From positions 186,001 to 250,000 of the forward strand of contig JAJGOT010000513.1 in assembly GCA_022457155.1 (NCBI GenBank): 64,000 nt of DNA. Direction: 5' to 3'. The notes under the pieces are model-generated. The model had not been told where the DNA came from. It saw nothing but the letters and a program-made list of their open reading frames with translations, and searched no databases. The translations under genes and the position numbers were made by a program. The DNA comes from Cladopsammia gracilis (lineage: Eukaryota > Cnidaria > Anthozoa > Scleractinia > Dendrophylliidae). The stretch's first letter is position 1, and each line of letters starts with the position of its first letter. Of the stretch, positions 22,278-34,200 are shown piece after piece.

Positions 22278-25200
22278 ATGCCGTTTAGGAAAGCAAAGGT
22301 GAGTTGTAAAAAAACGTTCGTTGTGCTTGAACCAGCGTTTTCTTCCAATTCGTGGTTGTCTCATCAAAGGATCAAGGAAGTGGATCATCCAGTTTATTAA
22401 CACATCCACTAAATCCTATCCAGTTGATTGATACTTTGATCAATATATAATAACCATGAATGTGATATTGGATTGAGTTTTTGTGTAACTAGCATGCATG
22501 CGAGCGAACATGGCGCTTCGACTCGCGCGGAAATATCGCTTTGTTTATTTCGAAAATGCGATACACATTTTGCTCGCATTGTTTGACTAGAAAGCACTCT
22601 ACTTTTATAAATGTTTTAATGCTAGCCTAACAAATTATCTTTGTAGTATTCTAACTGAGCGGTCAGTGTTTAATATGCATAAGCTATGTTTTCCAGTTAA
22701 CGTAAAAGGCTTAAGCTTAAAGCCATTCATCCTGCCAGCTAAATTTATCTTTTGACTTCCGCTTAAGCTGGCATTCTTGAACCCAAAAAATCCGCATTCT
22801 TGAATCCAAAAAAGTATTGCGATTTAAGAATCCATTCTCCGGCGAAAATTCATCAGATCAAATCTAAATCCGGAAAGAAATTATGCATAGTGGTATTACA
22901 TACTTATGATGATTAGATTGCACAATCCTGTTAAAACTGTACATGTGTGTTCAGTTGAGGTGTGTATTGTTTGCTAAAAAATATAAACTTTTTAGTCTGC
23001 TCAGGTGCATTAATTATTATTATGTAGCATGGGACCTGCATATAAGATCTTTGTACATGTACATAAACCATCTGAAAGTAAATGGGTCACATGACACACC
23101 TCCACTGTATGGCCAATACCTTATGCATGCACACAGCCATATCATCCTAGCAGTGGCAGCCATGGACAGCTGTATGGTTTATCTTTGTACATAATACAAT
23201 TATAATATTTGCTTTATTTTACTAAACAGTCTGAGAAAATCAAAGCTCAAGACCATGATCGTACAAGCAGCCATGCTTCCCTTATTCCTCCTGAAGAGCT
23301 GAAGGTTGTGAAGGAACTGGGTGAGGGCCAGTATGGTGTGGTAGAGCTGGCAGAATGGAAACCACCGCATGAAGATCAGGTAAGAAAGCCCTCTCTTTGC
23401 TGTTAGACAATTACCACAGGCATATCCCAAACTCACAATTTGAGAAATCAATCTAGCATAGCGAGTGGGACGTGACTATACATGTATATCTGAAGTACAC
23501 CGTGTTGTGTTACAATGTCGGCCGATGAGAATTTGAGCACTCTAAACATTGTATGGAGTTGAAAATAACAACGTAATAACAACGTAGCCTTCATATTAAA
23601 GACAGAGTCAAACAATTCCAAAAAAAAAAAAAAATGCAATTGCCCAAAAGGACAACAGAAAACAAGCAAGGTGAGTAATTTTATTTTATATTCATTAAAA
23701 GTACATGTAGCTTAAAATAATATTACTTTGTTGAGTATTATTTTCAACTCCATCCAATGTTTTATAGAGTGCTCAACAATTCTCAACAGCCGACATTGTA
23801 ACACATTACACCAAATAGTTTGGATATCTGATGAAACACTGTTCCTTGTGTTTGATATATTACTTGATTGATTGATTGATTGATTGATTGACTGACCAAC
23901 TACAGGGTAGTTGAATACCTAACTGAATGAATGATTGATTGATTGATTGACTGGTTGATTGACTGAATGTCTTGAATGATCGTCCACTTAATACTGATTC
24001 ATCAAAAGACTGACTTAACCTGGTTCATTGATTTGTCGTTTCATTGATTGGCACATTGAATTCCTGAGTGAATGATCATGAACAGCCTATTTTAGTTTTA
24101 TCAACTGAGTTGATAACTAAAAAAGACTAAAAGATGTGATGTTTCGAGCGCTCTTAAAACCTTTTAGATTGGATCCAATGAACAGACTGACTTATTGATT
24201 GATTTTGGGATTGATTGACAGCTAGCTGGCTGGTTTATTTATAATACTAGCCAAGTTAGTAAACAATCAGTTACATTTATAATAGTGCTTTTACAGAGTT
24301 GGGGAATAAACATTCCTTTAACCAAATAATAAACCAACCTCAGGGTATTGCTACAAATATAGTTGACACCCTAAACTTAACTAGTACATGGCCTATTTTT
24401 AGGGCTTAACCAGCTAGGATTTTCCAGTTTCATGAAATTCAATTTAAATACATGTCATTTCCCAATATGAATTCCTTGGATTCAGCTCCTTTCCTACCAT
24501 AAGCCTAACTTAATTAGTTAACTTTTGTTAACTATTTAAACCTGTGAAATAATTTTATTTTATCTTTTATGACCAGAAATATGTGGCCATTAAATCAATA
24601 AAGAACGCAGCTGTTGATGGAGTGCTTAGAAGCATACTGGAGGAAGCACAGACCATGCAAAAGCTTTCTCATGATAATATTGTGAAATTTTATGGAATTT
24701 CACTTCCTTCTGGAGACAGACAGCTGAGACTGGTATGAAAAACTAGCCCACCAAAACATGTAATCACATTTACAGAAGCAATAATAATTATATCTGGTAT
24801 GGAAAACTAGCCCACCAAAACATGTAATCACATTTACAGAAGCAAAAAATATTAATAATAATTATATCTGGTATGGAAAACTAGCCCACCAAAACATGTA
24901 ATCACATTTACAGAAGCAAAAAAATATTAATAATAATTATATCTGGTATGGAAAACTAGCCCACCAAAACATGTAATCACATTTACAGAAGCAAAAAATA
25001 TTAATAATAATTATATCTGGTATGGAAAACTAGCCCACCAAAACATGTAATCACATTTACAGAAGCAAAAAAATATTAATAATAATTATATCTGGTATGG
25101 AAAACTAGCCCACCAAAACATGTAATCACATTTACAGAAGCAAAAAAATATTTATAATAATTATATCATTAAATGTTGTTCAAATTTTTCTTTGGTTTGA

Positions 25201-28200
25201 AAATTTTAAACCAGTTTAATTTTTATTTTACTTCAATGTCTCAGAAAAAGAAAATTTGAACCACAAAGTAATTACCCTAATATGATGTCAACATTAGAAT
25301 GGGTTTGTTGGAGGTGATGTTCGCTTTCGCTGCAGAAAAAGAAATCTTTTTTATTTTATTTTAGAGCTCTGCGCACAAGTTTCAATCTGAAATCCAGCAG
25401 GAGAATCCAAACAAGAAACTTGGAGCAAGTCTAAGCTAGTCGGCAGGGAAGGAGGAAGGAGAAAATAATTATTCCATTGAAAGTCAATGGAATGCATAGT
25501 TGATAGACATTTCGAAAGGAAACCGAAAACTGAAAAGTTGCTAATTAAAAAAATATCCTTTCTTGCAGGTAACAGAGTTTGCTGCATATGGCTCATTAGA
25601 GGAGAACTTCAAAAAGCAAAACAAGAATGTGTTAAAGGTGTCAACGCTGTGTAAATTTGCTTCTCAGGTGGCTCAAGGCATGCATTACCTGGCCAGTCAA
25701 CAGTTGGTTCATCGTGATTTAGCTACAAGAAATATTCTCCTGTTTGAGCATAATCTGGTAAGCAGTAAAAACATGAGACCACATGTATACTACATGTATT
25801 TGTAAGAGACTTACAGTGTAAGGGGGGTCAGAACCTTAACTACAGAACAGATTCATTGCTAGGGACATGATTTCATGGTTAGCATTTGTCATGTCCCCAG
25901 CCATGCGTAAGAATGAAAAAGCACAAAAATTCAAAGAAAAAGAGGTAAAAATACAATTTTTTTGCCAATCAAAAGCAACTCAATTTTAGCATGTAACAAC
26001 TGTTTGGAAAAAAAGGAAAGCTGTTAAAGATGAAGTTCCGGTATAAAAGGACCTTGGCCTGGCCACTTGACAGCTCAGTTTTCAATCAACCTTCATAGAG
26101 AACACAACTCCGCAAGCCCACTGAGGTCACGTACGAGACAAAAAATAAAATATTTATCACCAATAAGTCCAATTCTATCCATTTGTCGTTCTAAGCTGTG
26201 ATGAATTAAAAATAGATATTTTATGAACATATTGTTGTGTTTTCTGTGATTTATTTTGTAACGTTCTGTGTTCAAATTTACCTGCTGGATCACCAAGCGA
26301 ATGCCATATCAAAGCAATTGAGATCATTTGAAAACATTATTCACACCGAAGCAATTTTCAAACATTTAATTCTTTCCTTGCATTATCATAGTCAAAGTAC
26401 ACAAAGAAAACAACGAAGAAGCCCTTCCAATTGTCCGTGGCTGCAGATTTGCTTTCTCTGAACAGTGGTTTTACATGCAAAGAATCAAAACGAAGAAATT
26501 GTTGTCCGACATGATATCAAGCGATATGATATCAAGCGAACCAATTGCCCAGTGGTGCACAATAATTGTAATATGTACCCAATCGTTTTATATTCCTGCT
26601 GCCTATTTTGAATTGAAAAGACAACCGACATAAACGCTTCTCTTACGCTTTCATTCACCGTCTTTTAATACCGCATAGTGTTGAAACAAAAAACCTGAAT
26701 GTCAATGGCTTAACAACATCCGAAACGATGTCCGAAACGATTGCTGCACTTTGATTGCTACTCGGGAGAACACTCGCACACATATAGCAAAGAGAATAAA
26801 CTGCTTTCAACATTTAGCGAAGGCGTGAGTTGAGCAAGTTTAAAAATTTTTGAGAAGAACTGGGATCCTTCAAAGATCTGGAACGATAGTGGCAGTTAAT
26901 TCAAACCACGGACTTGTTCACTCGCGGATTTACCCCAATAAACAACATTTGATGTGTTTCTTATAAATACAAAATGATGTGTTTCTTATGAATAAAAATA
27001 GAAGGGAATATATTTGATTAGGCAATTACTTTAGTTCATATCTTCCCAACCGGCCGTAACGTGGGCCGTAACGGCCATCTTCAATTCAAATATAAAAAAC
27101 CAGAGGCGCGAATTGGGGGAGGAGCCTGGCCTTTTAAACCGGAACTTTGTGTTTAAGGAAAATGTATGAAAATAGACCTTAATGATATCATAGCTTATTT
27201 ACATGTAATAATGTGAATTTTAACAAATCCATGATTATAGATTTTTTATTGGGATGTTGTTAAGCCATTGACATTCAGGTTTTTTTTTTTTTTTTTTTGG
27301 GGGGGGGGGGGGAATGTAAGATGTTTGAGTTGTAAGGGCTTTTATGTTCTGGTTACGTGTCTTACCAAATATGAGTGTGACTCATAAATTTGATGGATCC
27401 ATTAACAGAATAAACGTGGCCAAATGTCATAGCCAAGGAAGTTAAGGAACTGATTATATGGCGTTTGAAACTCTTCCATAGTTCCGCCCCCCCTCCTTAA
27501 AATTAATTGTATGATAGAAAGGCTTCATAACAATAACAAAATTATATAAAAATCTGAAACGTTTGTATTAAATACATGTAGATACTCACAACCTTTCCCT
27601 CCTCAGTTTAACATCTCATACTTCATGTTCTATAAAGCCCCGAACTGCCAACATACAAAACTGGACCAAGATATATTTTTTAACTTCTGAAAATTGAAAC
27701 TTCAAAAATCATAACTTGGTTCACATATGCAAACTGATTTAATGCTCTGTGTGTGTATCTAAACAAACAGGTAAAGATAAGTGACTTTGGTTTGGCACAA
27801 ACGCTGGAAGAAGATGCTGTTAAGAAGATTTCTTCACGCACAATGCTAGCAGTCGCCTGGTATGTACATGAACATGAACTCCAAACATGTCTGTTTGTTT
27901 TCAAGTCTGATGACTGATCAGATTAGTCAATAACTGTATAATAACCCCTGAAAGGAGCCTGTTTACGGGATTAAAACATGTGTCAGTTAATAATTAACAT
28001 CATATGACCCATACGGCCTTGCGAGCCTTTTCTTTGCATATTGATGAAAGTCCCGTATGAGGGCCATACCCATTTGCCAAGTTGACTATTTGACTAAGTT
28101 AGGTTGGGCCGGATGGGAAAATATTTGGCTCTTGGTCATGGTGGATGGGACCTCGCTGCATCTGGCCCTCCCACATATTCAATAAGTACAGTCATAATCT

Positions 28201-31200
28201 TGTATTGTCCGTTTTCTAGGATGCCTCCCGAGGTCATAACCAAGTGCGTGTTTACTTCTGCCAGTGACATGTGGAGTTTTGGTATAACCCTATGGGAGAT
28301 GTTTTCATTTGGACAACAACCGTGGGCAGAATTTTCATTAAAGCAGGTTAGTAAGGGGGGCGGGGGGTGGGGCTGAGTGTCGCATGTATTGGAATGGTAC
28401 GGTTCCCAGAGTTCAATTCCCTTGTGCATAGAACATCTGTCAGTGGTACAGCAGGGAACATGTTATGGATCATCTCAAACCCGGTTGAACTCGCCTACAT
28501 GTATTTTGATGACCTAAAACAACTACATGTAAAAATACAGAAAACTACTTACATGTAGACGTAATTTATAACATAAAGATAGCACTTACAATGTAAGGCT
28601 TACAATCATTACATTAGATCAAAGATATAAAAAATTCTACTTCTTGATGAACTACAGTAGCTCTAACTAATAAGCTAAGCATTGCACACTTACTTCCTTA
28701 TAGCTATACTGTTAATTATAAATGTGGTTCTCTTTTTCTAGATCAAGCAGATGGTAGCTAATGACCCAAGCAAGCGCCTTGTAAAACCTTATGCCTGTCC
28801 TGATGGTTTCTATGAGCTGATCATGCTCAAAAGCTGGGCGAATGATCCAAAGGACAGACCAACTTTTGAATATCTTATCAAGAATGTAATGCCACAGGTG
28901 GGTTTGAAAATCACGTTCATAGTCACTCATGGTTGCAAAATTTGCTAAACTACATTACATAAATTTTGTCAAAAGGCTATCTAGGGAGCAAGAGGCTGTT
29001 CTTATGTCTCTTGTATAACATTTCTCTCAGTTGGCATGATTTGACTCCTGGCACTAGTTCCAATGTCAAGAACACTGTATCAGTTCTTTCTTTCTCTTTC
29101 TTCAGTTGCAGCCAAAAGAAGGAACAACAAAAGTTTCTCATAAAGCCACTGTGCAAGGCTATCTCAGTTATGGCTCTAAAGAAAAGTTTACAGTTATTTC
29201 AAGGTGATCATAAATAGAATGCCTACAGCTAATGACTTCAGTTCTTATGTCTCAGAGAACACAAACTCTAATGAAGGGGTTATCCCTGAAATGTCTGACT
29301 GTTGTTGATATAATTTTTCAGCACTCATCGCAAACAGTTTTCATTATTATCATTTCATTTGAGTGCTAACACAGCAAAGAACAAGATCAGTCCTACAGAC
29401 TTCTTACAAATGTCCTAATTGTTAATAATTTAATTCAGCATCTCTGGCTGTTTTGCAATTTACAGAGTTGGTGATGGGATGCTACTTGTTCAAAGTGAAA
29501 ACAGTTCCATGGGATTAATTGATGAGAAGCACGTAGAATTTCCCAAGAAAAAAATTGGGTAAGAATACAGAATTATACAGTGGAACCTCGATTTTACGAA
29601 GTGCCAAGGAACTGGGAAAATTGATTAACGAATTTGCGGCAAAACAACCGAAATGTTCGTTATATCGAGGTATATTTAGTAATTGTTTTGTAACGGTGTT
29701 TCGTATTTCCGGATCTTAACAAATAACATTTGCACTCCAGTGCCTGTATGAAGCTACAGGACACTGTATAACTACTACATATAACTACAGCACTGAAAAA
29801 CTGTACAGGTTATACCTCTGCCCTAGCACACACTATTACTGTTAGTCTGTTCCGCATTCATCTTTTGTCGCGCGTTGACATTTATTCGTTATATCAGGGT
29901 AGATTTTACGTTTGGGCTACAGGATAAATTTGTGATTGTCATAACGAGGATTTCGTTATATCGAGGTTCTGTTTCATACAAATTACCAGGCATAACTAAT
30001 CAATGATCAATGACATCAATGAGTAATCATTGGGTAATCAATGGGTAATCAATTGATTAATCATTGAGCATTGCTAATACTCAAGGAGTAATCAATGATT
30101 AATCGAACCCAAAAAATTTTGTGGGTCATTGATTACTCATTGATGTCACTGATTACTCATTTTAAACCAACAGAGACCTTCCAGCACACCCATTTCTCTT
30201 CCTGCCACCCACCAGGGGTCAGAAAAGGGCTCAGAAAAGGTGAAGCTGAGAGCCCTGAGACTTTTAAGAACAAATTCCTCAGCGAAATCATTCAGTGGGA
30301 ATATCAACAACTTCAAAGCACGCCTTCGCACTAGAGGCTACACTCACAATATCATTGAGAAAATAATTTCCGAGGTAAAATTCATTGAACGGAAGTCATC
30401 TTTGCAGCAAAAGGAGAACGTGCGAAAAAGAATTCTGCCTTTCGTAACAACGTACCACCCGGCGTTGCCTAATCTTAAAAACATCTTAATGAGCAAATGG
30501 CATTTAATTTAGAACCAACCATTGCTAAGAGAAATATACAAAGAGCTACCCCTTTTCCCAAAAGAAAAATCCTTGGGGGATATACTTGTTAGAGCAAAAC
30601 TTTAAAGGTCACGTTCCACTTTATCACGTGCTTACGAGTCATGTCTGGCCTGCAACACCTCTTTTCATGCAAATCAATGACTAATCAACTAGTAGTAATC
30701 ATAGATTATAGTGCGTCTCCTTATACCGTGGAGGGAGAGGAGGTGAGGATACCGTAGCACCTCGTCTTGACCTACGTAGTACCTCAGTTTCAGCCACTGT
30801 TGAAAGGGGCTATGTCACGAGATATGTCACGCAGGCAAAAACGTCGAGCCGACGTCAAACAAATTCATGCTATCGCCGTGGAATCGGGCAAAATCCTTCA
30901 ATTCTGCAGTGCTGTGCACTCCAAAAGCGGTGAGATCTCAGGTTTTTCCGACATAAATAGTATATTTGTCTTGATTTCATTTTGGTTTATATTTCTCCGA
31001 TTCTGAAATGATACGCCTCAGTACTTGGTGTGATATCTGCAAGGATTTTACCGACTAAATAAATGTAGATATCTCAATGTCTGGAAGTTGCATTCAGCAG
31101 CATATGTTTAATCAAGATGGCGCAGATTTGGTACCGACACTTTTCTCGATTCGTTCCGCCTAGACGACGCGCTAAGCATGCTGGATATTATTGTGACGTT

Positions 31201-34200
31201 TCAAGATGGCGCAGATTTGGTACCGACACTTTTCTCGATTCGTTCCGCCTAGCCGACAAGAATAGGAAGCGTCTCCTTCGTCGACGCAATGACATCAATG
31301 ACTAATCAATGACCAAAAATTTTGTGGGTCATTGATTAGTCATTGAGTACTCATTGAGTATTGACAATACTCAATGAGTAATCAATTGATTACTCATTGA
31401 TTACTCATTGATTACATTGATGTCATTGATTAGTTAAGCCTGGAAATTTTTATATTTGTAAATATGCTTATATTTTATCAATTTTACAGCTTTTTATAAT
31501 GTATTAAATATCTTATATTTATTATTTTTTTCATTTTTTTGTGTGACCCCCATTAGTAGAAGGAATTTTTCCTTCAGCTTGTCTTTTTTTATCTTGACAC
31601 AGAAATAAAGTTGTCATCATCGTTATCATCATCATACATTTTACTTGTAATTTTGCCGGGCTGAAGAATATCGTTCGTTATACCGAGGACTTCGTTATAT
31701 AGAAGTTCGTTTAATATTAAATCGAGGTTCCATTATACTGGTATTATTGATTTGTTTCTTTAAACAGAGCCACCGTACCATTGCAGATCACTTGTCCATT
31801 TGAGGTGAAGAAACGGGACTCCAAGGAAGTGTTGGCTGAATTACAGAAGTATGTTCATAGTATAAACTAAGCTGAACTGTTTCGTGATGGAAACAAGCAT
31901 TTTGATTTACGTTTCCCTGGGCAGTGCGAATTTTGCAATACGGACTGCTAAGATGAACCATCATGAATTGATTTCGCTGAAAAAAGGAGACTGTTTTGTA
32001 AATAAAAAAAAAACTTTTCCCCTAGGGTGTGTACAGTGCAGTATTCAAATAGTGGATAGCGCTATTCACCGATAATTTATCACTATCCAGTGGATAATTA
32101 TAGGCCGCATTAGTATATATAAAACCAGTGGGAAGTGTTTTTCGCGTGCTCTGATTGGCTACTCAAACTTAGATTAGTATACCCCGGTAAATCTACTAGC
32201 GTTCTATCACGAATGTTGTTCTCTTATTGGCTACGCTACTCATTATCTATTCTGTTGTAGAAAGTGAGTAGATCGAGTGAGTAGCCTAATGGCGGCCGCT
32301 TCTTCGCGTTTTCGAAGTGTCTGTGAAGAGTATTTGTTGTTGAGTTTTCAATTTCGCGCTCATCAACTATCACGCGACAGAAATCTCGCGCTCGTAATCT
32401 AATTGTTAAATAGTATTTGCTATTCACCTGCAGGCATTTTTCTAGATTTCGCGCACTAGTTTTTTTTCCCATTTGCCAGAAATAAAGTAACTATCTTTCA
32501 TTAAACAGAATTGCGGGAGAAGAGCAGTTTGGAAAAGAAATCAATAACCTCCGAAAACAGAAAGAAGAAAAACAGCCAGTTAACAACCTACTTGGTAAGT
32601 CTTTTATTTTTTCAGCCTCGAATTGTAACCCCCTCAGTTGCTGTATAACTACGATGATGTCTTCCTCTTTAAGTGTTGTCAAAATTGGGCATTTTAATAA
32701 TTTTTGTAACGCATTGAAAAACGAACGGTAATACTTCTTAATAGCTTTCATTTGAATAGTCATGTACACTGTAGAATTTGATCCACGGAATTCAAGTTGG
32801 AACCATCTTGCTTATCACAAACAGCGCCACAGGAAACTACATGTACTGCTCAGTAACCTTCATTTGAATGGACGCACTGAACATAGGATTTCATCCACAG
32901 ACTCAAAAGTTAGAACCACCTTGTACAGCATAATAAACAGTACCACAGGAAAGTACTGCTCAGTAGCTTTCATTTAAATGGTCACACTTTAGGATTTCAT
33001 CCACAGACTCAAACGTTAGAACCACCTTGTACAGCATAATAAACAGTACCACAGGAAAGTACTGCTCAGTAGCTTTCATTTGAATGGTCACACTTTAGGA
33101 TTTCATCCACAGACTCAAAAGTTAGAACCACCTTGTACAGCATAATAAACAGTACCACAGGAATGTACTGCTCAGTAACTCTCATTTGAATGGTCACACT
33201 TCAGGATTTCATCCACAGACTCGAAAGTAAGAACCACCTTGTACAGCATAATAAACAGTACCACAGGAAAGTACTGCTCAGTAGCTTTCATTTGAATGGT
33301 CACACTTTAGGATTTCATCCACAGACTCGAAAGTAAGAACCACTTTGCATTGAACAGCATAACACTCAGCTCCACGGTGTACAGGAAACTACTGCTTTTA
33401 GGTTTTATTAGAATATTCACACTTCAGCATTTCGTCCGCAGACACAAAAGTTAGCACCATCTTGTACGGCAGGAAAGTGCTGAATACTCAATATTTTATC
33501 TTAAGATTTAAAAGTGTTATTGGATTGGGTAATTGACAACGCAATTGCATAATTCGCAATCGCATGCAGGGAGGGGTGCGTTTTAAAGAACTGTGACAGA
33601 GACGTCACACGCTGTCTTACGACATTATTTGATATTTGATTCAGATTTGGATGAAGATGAAGTTGCCCTCGATCCTACTTACACGCTGTACCCAGACCCC
33701 TACCCAGCTAGCACTGGCTGGTCGAATACTGGCTCAGCCGGGCTGGGCCCCAATGACTATTTGCCCATGGCAGGGGGCGAAGGACCGGCGAAAGGAAGCC
33801 TTGAAGAAGAAGATTACGAAATTATGGATCATGCGTTTTCCTCCCTGAAGATCGTAGAAGGACAAGAGAACTCAACAAGACCACCTGTTCAATGTCGGCC
33901 AACTCAGCGGCCTGGCAGAACAATGTCGGAGTCTGAAGTTTTAAGATCTGATCCAGATTACGAAGTGCCATTTCAGAACACGAGAGGTTCCAAAGATGAC
34001 AGTTCCGTTCTCGTGGGCTCAATGGGGACCCCAGGGTACAAAAATCTCCCACCGGTAATACCTGCTCGTCTTGATCTTGGTCGTGAGAACAGTTTGACTC
34101 TTCCTAGGAACGCTTCAAACACCACATCTGACAGACATGCAGGACTAAGTCCAAATGCGACAACACCAAGAAAAAGACCGGTCCCTACACCTCGTCGGAA

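Larger units (their letters stand above)
29987..31442. mobile_element. Nested TIR element with ATGAGTAATCA-rich ends
   Basis: Begins CCAGGCATAACTAATCAATG and ends CATTGATTAGTTAAGCCTGG, inverted repeats. Subterminal regions are dense in CAATGAGTAATCAAT variants on both sides (29999-30180 and 31286-31430). It encloses a Penelope-like RT fragment. Flanks AAATTA and AAATTT may be a degenerate target duplication. Confidence 0.65.
29576..31741. mobile_element. pogo/Tigger-like TIR element remnant carrying nested insertions
   Basis: Left end TACAGTGGAACCTCGATTTT and internal TTCGTTATATCGAGGT motifs face the right end TTCGTTATATAGAAGTTCG...AATCGAGGTTCCATTATACTG. Such CAGTGGAACCTCGATT termini are familiar from pogo/Tigger-class mariners (memory). 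The interior is largely occupied by a second element (29987-31442). Lies in kinase intron 9. Confidence 0.6.

Noticed and set aside
24733..25165. CRISPR-like array
   Set aside because: Whole units are repeated without unique spacers, in an animal intron; it is a minisatellite.
33593..33644. ATG at 33593 as the start of a stand-alone 713-aa protein
   Set aside because: The acceptor TTTGATTCAG at 33635-33644 joins in exact phase with the upstream kinase exon (32509-32594). The 17 residues before it are intron read-through.
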